Assembly (NCBI GenBank): GCA_964502665.1
Contig: CAZCXP010000067.1
Location: forward strand, 1-13,026
From: SOKG01 sp964502665
GTDB taxonomy: Bacteria; Chloroflexota; Dehalococcoidia; SZUA-161
Direction of reading: 5' to 3'
DNA length: 13,026 nucleotides
In this document: piece by piece, positions 6,706 to 13,026 of the stretch
Layout: the number at the start of each line of letters is the position of its first letter
Numbering within the stretch: the stretch's first letter is position 1
Program-made: the position numbers and the translations under genes
Notes under the pieces: generated by a model
Told to the model about the DNA's origin: nothing
Database searches by the model: none
What the model saw: the letters and a program-made list of their open reading frames with translations, nothing else

Positions 6706-6894
6706 ATGTGGACCGAGATTAAGATTGCGCCTAACTTGATGATAGCTGAGATGTGGAAGGAACTCCTGGAGGCTGAAGGGATTCCCACCAGGCTCCTGCC
6801 CGAGAAGCCCTGGGGGGGGGAGAGTGCAAGCTACCGGGTTCTGGTACCCGAACTCAAGAAACATCTCATCGAGGAAATCCTGAGGAAGGTATAG
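6706..6894 (+). CDS. DUF2007-like small protein
   Basis: This 62-residue soluble protein starts MWTEIKIAPNLMIAEMWKELLEAEGIP, continues with a short turn (PEKPWGGES) and ends with YRVLVPELKKHLIEEILRKV. That is the plan of DUF2007 proteins, an alpha/beta family sometimes labelled putative signal transducing. The pattern is an N-terminal strand, a helix ending LLEAEGIP, and a C-terminal VLVPE plus helix. No catalytic residues are evident and no molecular function is known. Its stop abuts the nuoL ATG directly, so the two are probably translated together. GAGG/AAGG at 6882-6889, inside its end, serves nuoL. Its own ribosome binding site is weak. A run of nine guanines (6812-6820) lies mid-gene. 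The family match is from memory of the pattern. Confidence 0.82.
   Translation: MWTEIKIAPNLMIAEMWKELLEAEGIPTRLLPEKPWGGESASYRVLVPELKKHLIEEILRKV
6812..6820 (+). repeat. G9 homopolymer inside the DUF2007-like gene
   Basis: Nine consecutive guanines encode part of Trp, two Gly and the first base of Glu. It is the longest guanine run I noticed in the window. Such runs are prone to polymerase slippage and sequencing error. A one-base change would shift the last 25 or so codons of this gene, just upstream of nuoL. Confidence 0.9.
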
Positions 6895-8838
6895 ATGCCG
6901 TCTGGATCTGTTCTATGGGCCATTTTTCTGCTGCCACTGTTCTCGCTTGTATTCATTTCTCTCGTATTAAGGCCCTTCTACAACGACCGCCCCAAGCTTA
7001 GTGGCTACGTCATTATCGCCTGCCTTACTGCCGCCCTTGGCCTCTCAATCTGGGTATTGGCCGGCTCTGGCCATACCGATATCGAGAGCACAGTGAAGTG
7101 GGCAGTGGTCGGCGACTTCACGATCAACCTGGGGTTCCTGGCGGACGACCTCACCAAGATAATGCTCATCGTGGTAACAGGGGTCAGCCTCATGGTGCAA
7201 ATCTATTCCCAGGGATATATGCACGGTGATCCCGGATACCACCGCTACTTCGCCTTCATGTCTCTGTTCACGGCATCAATGCTGGGGCTTGTGCTGGCAT
7301 CGAACCTCCTGCTGGTCTACGTCTTCTGGGAAGGCGTTGGCCTCGGTTCCTACCTTCTCATTGGCTTCTGGTTTCACAGACCCTCAGCAGCGGCCGCTGC
7401 CAAGAAAGCCTTCGTCGTTACCCGCTTCGGTGACTTCGGATTCCTGATCGGCATACTCATTATTTACTTCAATACCGGTACCTTCAACATAGCGGAACTC
7501 AGTCACATGGACCTGGTGGCGACTCTCGGCAGCACAACGCTCGCTTTGGCCATGCTGGGAGTTTTCTCTGGCGCTGTGGGGAAATCCGCGCAGTTCCCGC
7601 TGCATACCTGGCTTCCCGACGCCATGGAGGGCCCCACCCCCGTGAGCTCCCTGATCCATGCCGCTACCATGGTCGCCGCTGGAGTCTATCTGGTTGCTCG
7701 CACCCTGCCTATGTTTGCCAGCTCTGAGTTCGCAATAATGTTCGTAGCCGTTATCGGAGGGGTTACCGCCATCTTCGCTGCCAGCATGGGCCTGGTGATG
7801 AACGACATTAAGAGGGTGCTCGCCTACTCCACCATAAGCCAGCTGGGATATATGATGCTGGGATTGGGCACCGTAGGCGTAGCTATAGCGCAGGGACACC
7901 TGGATCCTCATCACGGCATCGCGCTCGGTATAGCAGTGGGTATCTTCCACCTCTTCAACCACGCGTTCTTCAAGTGCCTTCTCTTCTTGGGCGCAGGCAG
8001 CGTCAATCACGCGACTGGCACTTTCGACATACGGCTGATGGGCGGCTTGCGCAAGTACATGCCCTGGACGTTTGCCACCTTCCTCATCGGCTCCCTATCC
8101 CTGGCTGGCATCTGGCCGCTCGCTGGTTTCTGGAGCAAGGACGAGATCGTTGCCCAGTCGTTGGATCACACTTGGCCTCTGTTCGTGCTGGCGATCATCA
8201 CTGTGTTTATGACCGCCTTCTACATGTTCAGGGTAATATTCATGACCTTCGGTGGAGAGTATAGAGGAGGCGAAGCGGGGCATGGTGGTCATGCTCACGG
8301 CACGCCTCATGAGTCGCCTCTGGTCATGCTCTTTCCCATGGTCGTCTTAGCCCTATTTGCCCTTGGTTCGGGATGGGCCTTCTGGGGAGGCGGCGCCTTT
8401 GAGTTCATGACCGAAGGCCACCACCAGCTACACGGCTTTTTCGAAGTCCTGGCTGAGCCTCTGGTCTTGATCTCACTAGCCGTCGCCATAGCGGGAATCA
8501 TTCTTGCATACGCGATGTACAGCGCCAAGTGGATTTCGCCCGACAGGGTGGGGCAGGCATTTGCCCCACTATATAACCTCTTCTCCCGCAAATACTACTT
8601 CGACGAGCTTTACGAGGGGATCTTCGTGGTCCGGGTGTTGTACGACGGTCTTTTCCGCCTCATAGAGCTATTCGACAATTATGTCGTGGATGGCGTAGTG
8701 AATGGTACAGCCAAGGTCACAGTGCTATCGAGTAGCGTTGTTCGCAGGGTACAGACAGGGCAGCTTCAATCGTATGGGCTGGCAATAGTGCTGGGGGTGC
8801 TAATTATCACCGGTGTGATCTTTGCCGTATATAGCTGA
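6895..8838 (+). CDS. nuoL: Complex I subunit NuoL (proton-pumping antiporter-like)
   Basis: NuoL is the distal antiporter-like subunit. It pumps protons and ends in the long lateral helix that clamps NuoM and NuoN. The 647-residue protein is full length. Key residues are present: E146 (VYVFWEGVGLGSYLLIGFW, matching the essential Glu of helix 5) and K230 (GAVGKSAQFPLHTWLPDAME). The PTPVSSLIHAATMVAAGVYL discontinuous-helix region and AYSTISQLGYMMLG are also intact. A histidine- and glycine-rich loop (HGGHAHGTPHE, about 464-474) separates the core from the C-terminal part, which contains a long amphipathic stretch and a final helix. ATG 6895 follows directly on the preceding stop, with GAGGAAGG at 6882-6889. 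Confidence 0.97.
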   Translation: MPSGSVLWAIFLLPLFSLVFISLVLRPFYNDRPKLSGYVIIACLTAALGLSIWVLAGSGHTDIESTVKWAVVGDFTINLGFLADDLTKIMLIVVTGVSLMVQIYSQGYMHGDPGYHRYFAFMSLFTASMLGLVLASNLLLVYVFWEGVGLGSYLLIGFWFHRPSAAAAAKKAFVVTRFGDFGFLIGILIIYFNTGTFNIAELSHMDLVATLGSTTLALAMLGVFSGAVGKSAQFPLHTWLPDAMEGPTPVSSLIHAATMVAAGVYLVARTLPMFASSEFAIMFVAVIGGVTAIFAASMGLVMNDIKRVLAYSTISQLGYMMLGLGTVGVAIAQGHLDPHHGIALGIAVGIFHLFNHAFFKCLLFLGAGSVNHATGTFDIRLMGGLRKYMPWTFATFLIGSLSLAGIWPLAGFWSKDEIVAQSLDHTWPLFVLAIITVFMTAFYMFRVIFMTFGGEYRGGEAGHGGHAHGTPHESPLVMLFPMVVLALFALGSGWAFWGGGAFEFMTEGHHQLHGFFEVLAEPLVLISLAVAIAGIILAYAMYSAKWISPDRVGQAFAPLYNLFSRKYYFDELYEGIFVVRVLYDGLFRLIELFDNYVVDGVVNGTAKVTVLSSSVVRRVQTGQLQSYGLAIVLGVLIITGVIFAVYS

Positions 8839-8847
8839 GAATACCGA

Positions 8848-8853
8848 TAGGAG
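8848..8853 (+). promoter_or_regulatory. Shine-Dalgarno TAGGAG of nuoM
   Basis: TAGGAG lies nine bases before the TTG at 8863 in the 24-base gap after nuoL, supporting that non-ATG start for nuoM. Confidence 0.65.
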
Positions 8854-8862
8854 CCAACAGTT

Positions 8863-10386
8863 TTGAGTACGGAGTCCTTTCCTTACCTCTCGCTGATCCT
8901 CTTTCTCCCCGTAGCGGGAGCCATTGTAATCGGCCTGTTCGCAAAAGATGCGAGAGAGGTCAGGATCACAGCAGCTCTGTTCACCTTCGTTGCTTTCGCG
9001 CTCTCGCTGGCGCTCTTTGTCATGTTTGACCGCAGTGGCGGCCTTCAGTTTGAGGACGGCCCGTTACTGTGGATTGAGTCGATCGGCGCTCAGTATCACC
9101 TCGGCGTCGACGGCCTAAGCCTGCCCATGGTAATACTCACCGCCTTCCTCGGACTCGCCGCCGTATTCGTGTCGTGGAAGATCGAGTCCAGGGTGAAGGA
9201 GTACTTCATCTGGCTTCTGGTTCTGGAGACCGGCATCCTGGGTGTCTTCTGTTCCCTGGATCTTCTGCTCTTCTTCCTCTTCTGGGAGGTGGAGCTTATC
9301 CCGATGTATATGTTGATCTCCATCTGGGGAACTCCACCCCCTCTGGGAAGAAAAGAGTACTCCGCGACAAAGTTCGTAATATATACCCTCTTTGGCAGCG
9401 CCTTCATGCTGGCTGGGATACTCTGCCTCTATTTTTCCACCCCGGGTCCCGAGCACACCTTCAGCATGGTGGCTATCGCCAGCGGTGGTGCTGAGTGGTT
9501 GACACCCGTCATACCTTTGGCATCGATATTCTTCCTCATTTTCATTGCTTTCGCGATTAAGCTGCCCATAGTGCCACTGCATACCTGGCTTCCCGATGCC
9601 CACACCGACGCTCCCACGGCGGTTAGCGTGATCCTGGCCGGCGTGCTGCTGAAGATGGGTGGATATGGAATAATCCGTCTGGTGGCTGGCTTCGGTGATG
9701 GAGGCATAGACAATGGCCTGGTCCCTGGAGTAGCTGATGACTATACTGTGGTTCTTGCTGCTTTTGCGGTGGTGAGCGTACTCTACGGTGCAGCAGCGAC
9801 TATGAGACAGACCGATCTGAAGAGGCTGATCGCATATAGTTCGGTAAGCCACATGGGTTTCGTGCTATTGGGGGTATTTGCCCTGAGAGAACTCAGCCTC
9901 ACCGGAGCCACACTGCAGATGTTCAGCCACGGTCTCATAACCGGCCTGTTGTTCGCCATGGTGGGGCTGGTCTACGATAAGACCCACCAGCGCCATATCC
10001 CCGTGCTCGGTGGTCTGGCCAGGCAGATGCCGGTTATCGCTGTCGTTTTCAGCATCGCTGGCCTGGCAGCGCTGGGACTGCCAACTACCATTGGCTTTGC
10101 CGCCGAGTTCGTGGTATTCGTCGGCAGCTTCGGTAGCTCCGCTTTCTCCGGGGTTTTCGTAGTCCTGGCAGTGCTCGGAATAGTGGTCGGTGCAGGCTAC
10201 ATCCTGTGGATGCTGGAGAGAGTATTCTACAGAGAGCCCAAAGAGCAATACGACGGCGTAGGTGATGCTGACAACATGGAGAAGGCTTATATATTCGCCT
10301 TCGTGGCATTGATACTGCTCTTCGGTGTATATCCCAAATTGCTTCTCGATGTCATCGGGCCTGTATTTAGCGGCTTTGTTGGCTAA
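8863..10386 (+). CDS. nuoM: Complex I subunit NuoM (proton-pumping antiporter-like)
   Basis: NuoM is the middle antiporter-like subunit of the membrane arm. The 507-residue protein has the family's conserved features: E142 in FFLFWEVELIPMYMLI (essential Glu of helix 5), K233 in AIKLPIVPLHTWLPDAH, K264 in ILAGVLLKMGGYGI, and AYSSVSHMGFVLLG. The DAHTDAPTAVSV block after the HTWLPDA motif separates it from NuoL and NuoN. The start is TTG 8863 with TAGGAG nine bases upstream. The N-terminus MSTESFPYLSLILFLPVAGA leads straight into the first helix. Length is normal for the family. The Nudix gene follows after 12 bases. Confidence 0.97.
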   Translation: MSTESFPYLSLILFLPVAGAIVIGLFAKDAREVRITAALFTFVAFALSLALFVMFDRSGGLQFEDGPLLWIESIGAQYHLGVDGLSLPMVILTAFLGLAAVFVSWKIESRVKEYFIWLLVLETGILGVFCSLDLLLFFLFWEVELIPMYMLISIWGTPPPLGRKEYSATKFVIYTLFGSAFMLAGILCLYFSTPGPEHTFSMVAIASGGAEWLTPVIPLASIFFLIFIAFAIKLPIVPLHTWLPDAHTDAPTAVSVILAGVLLKMGGYGIIRLVAGFGDGGIDNGLVPGVADDYTVVLAAFAVVSVLYGAAATMRQTDLKRLIAYSSVSHMGFVLLGVFALRELSLTGATLQMFSHGLITGLLFAMVGLVYDKTHQRHIPVLGGLARQMPVIAVVFSIAGLAALGLPTTIGFAAEFVVFVGSFGSSAFSGVFVVLAVLGIVVGAGYILWMLERVFYREPKEQYDGVGDADNMEKAYIFAFVALILLFGVYPKLLLDVIGPVFSGFVG

Positions 10387-10398
10387 GCTGGAGGTTTT

Positions 10399-10827
10399 GT
10401 GGCAGCAAGAGAGATTATGGTGGCAGTAGGGGCGGTGATAAAGGATGAAAGCGACCAGGTGTTGCTGGTGAAGCACCGACCGGAGAGGGGAGGATTCTGG
10501 CAGGGGAGGTGGATCTTCCCTGGCGGCAAGCTGGAGTTGGGCGAGAGAATCGAAGATGGGATCAGGCGAGAGATTAAGGAGGAGACTAACCTGGAGATAA
10601 GATTAACCAGCCCTCTGGCTCCCTTCGATCGAATCGTAGAGTCAGAAGGCCAAACGGAGCTGCATGTTATTTACATCAGCTATCTGGCAGACAAAATCGA
10701 AGGTGATCTCAAACCAGATAGCGATGTGGGGGAAGCGCTTTGGGCCACCCGTAAGGACATTCTCAATATCTGGGAAGAGTTGCACGAGGACACCCAGAGA
10801 CTGCTTCAGATAGCGAATATAGTCTAG
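10399..10827 (+). CDS. Nudix hydrolase
   Basis: This 142-residue soluble protein belongs to the Nudix family, which hydrolyses nucleoside diphosphates linked to another group using divalent metal. The Nudix box spans residues 43-65: G43, E49, R57-E58, E61-E62 and L65 are in place, but the glycine near the end (position 64) is Asn. Upstream, VLLVKHRPERGGFWQGRWIFPGGKLE is typical of MutT and ADP-ribose pyrophosphatase relatives. Substrate cannot be named from sequence: oxidised nucleotides, ADP-ribose or dinucleotides such as NADH are all possible. The start is GTG 10399 with GGAGG at 10390-10394, only four bases away. ATG 10417 is a possible shorter start that would remove six residues. It lies 12 bases after nuoM and 16 bases before nuoN, so it is inside the operon. 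Confidence 0.93.
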   Translation: MAAREIMVAVGAVIKDESDQVLLVKHRPERGGFWQGRWIFPGGKLELGERIEDGIRREIKEETNLEIRLTSPLAPFDRIVESEGQTELHVIYISYLADKIEGDLKPDSDVGEALWATRKDILNIWEELHEDTQRLLQIANIV

Positions 10828-10843
10828 GTCCGGGGGAACATAA

Positions 10844-12295
10844 TTGAATTTCTGGCTGTTGTCACCTGAACTAAGCCTATGCGGGATTGCCTTGGTGGTT
10901 ATTCTGCTCGACCTTTTCATTGAGCAGAAGAAGGCGCTGGCCGGGATCAGCGTGATCGGCCTGATAATCCCCCTCGCTCTCACCATTGCCTTATGGGGCG
11001 AGCAGCAGGCTTCGTTTAGTGGGATGCTGGTGGTGGATAATTTCAGCCTTTTCTTCAAGTTCCTCATACTTGGCATCGCTGCCCTGGTCATCCTCTCCTC
11101 AGTGGACTATGCCAGCAAGTTTGCCCGTTTCCAGGGCGAGTATTATGCCCTGATCCTTCTCTCGGCTGGGGGAATGATGCTGATGGCATCCACAGGAGAG
11201 CTCATATCAATATATATAGCTCTGGAGCTTTCGAGCATTTCACTGTATGTCCTGGCTTCTTTCCTTAAGGACCCCAAGTCCAGCGAAGCGGGGCTCAAGT
11301 ATATGATTCTGGGTGCGATAAGCTCAGCCGTCCTGCTCCTCGGCATGGCCTTTGTCTTCGGGCTCACCGGCACCACTCACCTCGACCAGATCGCAGCCAA
11401 TGTAGGCGGGCTGATCGCCGGGGGGCAGCTAACGGATAGTCCAGCACTGCTTCTGGGCATAGTCCTCATGGTTGCTGGCTTCGGATTCAAGATCGCATCC
11501 GTACCTTTCCAGATGTGGGTTCCCGACGTCTACGAGGGAGCGCCAACGCCGATAACCGCTTATCTGTCCGTGGCAAGCAAGGCTGCTGGCTTCGCCGTTA
11601 TCCTCAGGGTTTTCTATACCGCCTTCGGCGCCGAGACGATAAGCGGAGACTGGGCAATGATCTTCGCGGTGCTCGCCGCTATATCTATGACCCTGGGCAA
11701 CGTGGTCGCCATCGCGCAGAGCAATATAAAGCGAATGTTAGGATACTCCAGCATCGCCCATGCCGGCTATATCATGGTAGGACTGGCCGCCATCGGCACC
11801 CTGGGCAAGGGCGGAGTGCTTTTCTTCCTGGCCGGCTACGCTCTGGCCAATCTGGGTGCTTTTATTGCTATCATCGCCATCTCCAACAAGACCGGCAGCG
11901 ACGAAATCACCGACTATTCGGGCATGGCTCGGAGGTCGCCGGTAATCGCCCTTATCCTGGCGTTCTGTCTCATCTCGCTAATAGGAATCCCCCCCACAGT
12001 GGGATTCATGGCCAAGTTCTATATCTTCAACGCCGCGATTCAGGAAAACCTCCTGTGGCTGGTGATCATCGCCGCACTCAACTCCGTCGTCTCAGCCTAC
12101 TACTATCTGAGAGTAGTAAAGCTGATGTACGTCGGCGAGCCTGCGTCTGAGGAGGCTATCCCTTCATCCATCCCCCTGCGCGTCACCCTGGCTGTTACTT
12201 CTTTGGGTGTCCTCATCCTCGGCATCTATCCCTGGCTCGTGCTTCGCCTGGCTGAGACCGCGGTCGCGGCGTTTCCCTCGTCACCGTTGCCTTAG
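10844..12295 (+). CDS. nuoN: Complex I subunit NuoN (proton-pumping antiporter-like)
   Basis: NuoN is the antiporter-like subunit closest to NuoK in the membrane arm. The 483-residue protein carries E128 (IALELSSISLYVLASF), K216 (GFGFKIASVPFQMWVPDVYEGAPTP) and K246 (VASKAAGF), the conserved charged axis of the family. MLGYSSIAHAGYIMVGL and the LIGIPPTVGFMAKFYIF block of the C-terminal half are also typical. TTG 10844 begins MNFWLLSPEL, leading directly into helix 1, with a G-rich GGGGGAA at 10832-10838 in the 16-base gap after the Nudix gene. It is the last nuo gene. A perfect palindrome covers its stop codon, and a 118-base gap follows. Confidence 0.97.
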   Translation: MNFWLLSPELSLCGIALVVILLDLFIEQKKALAGISVIGLIIPLALTIALWGEQQASFSGMLVVDNFSLFFKFLILGIAALVILSSVDYASKFARFQGEYYALILLSAGGMMLMASTGELISIYIALELSSISLYVLASFLKDPKSSEAGLKYMILGAISSAVLLLGMAFVFGLTGTTHLDQIAANVGGLIAGGQLTDSPALLLGIVLMVAGFGFKIASVPFQMWVPDVYEGAPTPITAYLSVASKAAGFAVILRVFYTAFGAETISGDWAMIFAVLAAISMTLGNVVAIAQSNIKRMLGYSSIAHAGYIMVGLAAIGTLGKGGVLFFLAGYALANLGAFIAIIAISNKTGSDEITDYSGMARRSPVIALILAFCLISLIGIPPTVGFMAKFYIFNAAIQENLLWLVIIAALNSVVSAYYYLRVVKLMYVGEPASEEAIPSSIPLRVTLAVTSLGVLILGIYPWLVLRLAETAVAAFPSSPLP

Positions 12296-12318
12296 GTTGC
12301 CCGACGTCGGGCAACCTA
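12293..12318 (+). repeat. Perfect 26-bp palindrome over the nuoN stop codon
   Basis: The sequence from the nuoN TAG onward reads TAGGTTGCCCGAC on one arm and its exact reverse complement on the other, with no loop base at the centre (GAC|GTC). It could form a GC-rich stem at the end of the nuo transcript. No run of T follows directly, so it is not a standard intrinsic terminator. It could also be a dimeric protein-binding site or the remnant of a small palindromic repeat. The symmetry is a direct observation; the role is unknown. Confidence 0.85.
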
Positions 12319-12365
12319 CCCATGGACGGATGTCCTGACAATTAGGGTTTTCTATAACTTCAGAC

Positions 12366-12395
12366 TTGACCCCCCTGCATCATCCGCGCTAACAT
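12366..12395 (+). promoter_or_regulatory. Possible sigma-70 promoter for ybeY
   Basis: TTGACC (12366-12371; five of six matches to the -35 consensus) is followed after 18 bases by TAACAT (12390-12395; four of six matches to the -10). The predicted transcript start falls about 10 bases before the ybeY ATG, giving almost no leader. That makes the promoter, or the ATG 12414 start, questionable. It sits in the only sizeable gap between genes in the window. Confidence 0.35.
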
Positions 12396-12413
12396 TTCCT
12401 GGGGACAAACGCT

Positions 12414-12890
12414 ATGTTAGACTGCCGGCTAAGCATCCAGATTGAGGAGCCTTTCGTCGGCCTTGTCGCTGAGGATTGGATGAAGCGAGTGGTAGAAATC
12501 ACGCTCGTTGCCGCTGGTATAGGTGGGCCGGTGGACATCGGCCTGGTTATCGCTGGCGATGACACTGTCCGCAACCTCAACAGAGATTATCGGGGCGTCG
12601 ATAATACAACCGACGTGCTCGCCTTCGCCCTTTCCCAGCCCGGCGGCGACGAGGTCGAACATTTTATCATGCCTCCAGATAAGACCCTTCATCTGGGGGA
12701 GATATTCATTTCCTATCCCCAGGCCGAGAGACAGGCCGAAGAACAGAACCATCCCCTGGAGCGGGAGCTGGCGCTTCTGGTTATCCACGGGGTATTGCAC
12801 CTGTTGGGGTATGAGCACGAACGCCCTGAGGCCGGAGAAAGAATGAGGGCTATGGAGAGCAAGGTCCTGGATGCAATCGAAAAAGAATAA
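12414..12890 (+). CDS. ybeY: Endoribonuclease YbeY
   Basis: YbeY is a zinc-dependent single-strand endoribonuclease of the UPF0054 family, involved in 16S rRNA 3' maturation and ribosome quality control in the cytoplasm. The 158-residue protein has the diagnostic HGVLHLLGYEHE (about 122-133), whose three histidines bind the metal. Upstream it has the family stretch NRDYRGVDNTTDVLAFAL, and LGEIFISYPQA in the middle. The N-terminus (CRLSIQIEEPFVGLVAEDWMKRVVEITL) matches the usual pattern, so ATG 12414 is preferred over the internal ATG 12480. It is unrelated to respiration and is separated from nuoN by 118 bases, so it probably begins a new housekeeping unit. Its usual neighbours would lie past the window end. 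Confidence 0.96.
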   Translation: MLDCRLSIQIEEPFVGLVAEDWMKRVVEITLVAAGIGGPVDIGLVIAGDDTVRNLNRDYRGVDNTTDVLAFALSQPGGDEVEHFIMPPDKTLHLGEIFISYPQAERQAEEQNHPLERELALLVIHGVLHLLGYEHERPEAGERMRAMESKVLDAIEKE

Positions 12891-12895
12891 AATTA

Positions 12896-12979
12896 GTAGG
12901 GTAGGTGAAATGAAATGGAACCCACCATTCATGATAGTCCAAATCGATGGTGGGTTGCGCTGCGCTTCACCCACCCTAC
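12896..12979. repeat. 84-bp imperfect palindrome, REP/MITE-like
   Basis: Two 33-base arms (12896-12928 and 12947-12979) flank an 18-base loop. The outer 14 bases pair with a single mismatch (GTAGGGTAGGTGAA against TTCACCCACCCTAC). The inner 10 bases AACCCACCAT pair exactly with ATGGTGGGTT. Between them pairing is poorer, and most differences are transitions in the left arm. The right arm, with GGGTTGCGCTGCGCTTCACCC, resembles palindromic repeats scattered in many bacterial genomes, as I recall them. It starts five bases after the ybeY stop and could also act as a transcript-end hairpin. No target-site duplication is clear. Confidence 0.75.
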
Positions 12980-13026
12980 AGTACTTCCCCACATCTTTAT
13001 ATAGTCAACCGCACAATTGCCTGTCA

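Noticed and set aside
9115..9852. A 245-codon minus-strand open frame opposite nuoM
   Set aside because: The composition (His, Gln and Glu rich, no hydrophobic core) is what the antisense of membrane-protein codons gives. There is no ribosome site or family pattern.
11515..12150. A 211-codon plus-strand frame inside nuoN
   Set aside because: The product is Arg/Gly-rich with no fold pattern and overlaps the conserved NuoN core, whose own frame is intact.
12293..12340. Standard intrinsic terminator after nuoN
   Set aside because: The stem is perfect but has no loop and is not followed directly by a T run, so I list it only as a palindrome.
1..13026. tRNA, rRNA, CRISPR array, IS element or transposase, riboswitch
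   Set aside because: I looked for cloverleaf ends, repeat-spacer periodicity, transposase motifs and long leaders and saw none. Almost the whole window is dense coding sequence.
12981..13026. Start of another gene after the terminal repeat
   Set aside because: About 45 AT-richer bases with no start codon preceded by a ribosome site; too short to judge.

Overview
This window is almost entirely one plus-strand operon for a respiratory complex I (Nuo/NDH-1). The core gene order is nuoA(end)-B-C-D-H-I-J-K-L-M-N, followed after a 118-base gap by ybeY. No NADH-input module genes (nuoE, nuoF, nuoG) lie between nuoD and nuoH, where they usually sit. The visible set is therefore the 11-subunit core: the Q module (B, C, D, I) and the membrane arm (A, H, J, K, L, M, N). 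The electron donor is not encoded here. A ferredoxin-type or other donor docking near NuoI is an inference. Moderate GC content, very compact packing, heavy use of TTG starts (six of 15 complete genes) and an EFG-less nuo cluster suggest a bacterium of the Chloroflexota, perhaps Dehalococcoidia. That assignment is tentative and rests on recalled family knowledge, not on a search.

Layout: 1-39 is the 3' end of nuoA, which ends early compared with the family and is followed by what looks like its decayed tail. 90-665 is nuoB. 668-847 is a 59-residue SH3-like protein. 851-1312 is nuoC. 1324-3057 is a B12-binding-domain radical SAM enzyme. 3047-4150 is nuoD, 4150-5406 nuoH, 5336-5845 nuoI, 5835-6359 nuoJ and 6362-6679 nuoK. 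6706-6894 is a 62-residue DUF2007-like protein. 6895-8838 is nuoL, 8863-10386 nuoM, 10399-10827 a Nudix hydrolase and 10844-12295 nuoN. A perfect 26-bp palindrome spans the nuoN stop codon, followed by a possible promoter. 12414-12890 is ybeY. The window ends with an 84-bp imperfect palindrome resembling a REP/MITE element, then about 45 bases in which I see nothing.

How the genes fit together: NuoB, C, D and I form the iron-sulfur and quinone-reducing connection. NuoH, A, J, K, N, M and L form the proton-pumping membrane arm, and the key charged residues of L, M, N and K are all present. The unusual part is that four non-core genes sit between core subunits in tight, translationally coupled spacing: the SH3-like protein (B/C), the radical SAM enzyme (C/D), the DUF2007-like protein (K/L) and the Nudix hydrolase (M/N). 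The SH3-like protein is the most suggestive. Its size and residue pattern recall NdhS, the SH3-like ferredoxin-docking subunit of photosynthetic NDH-1, which also lacks the NADH module. Whether the four are subunits, assembly or maturation factors, or simply hitchhikers cannot be decided from this sequence alone.
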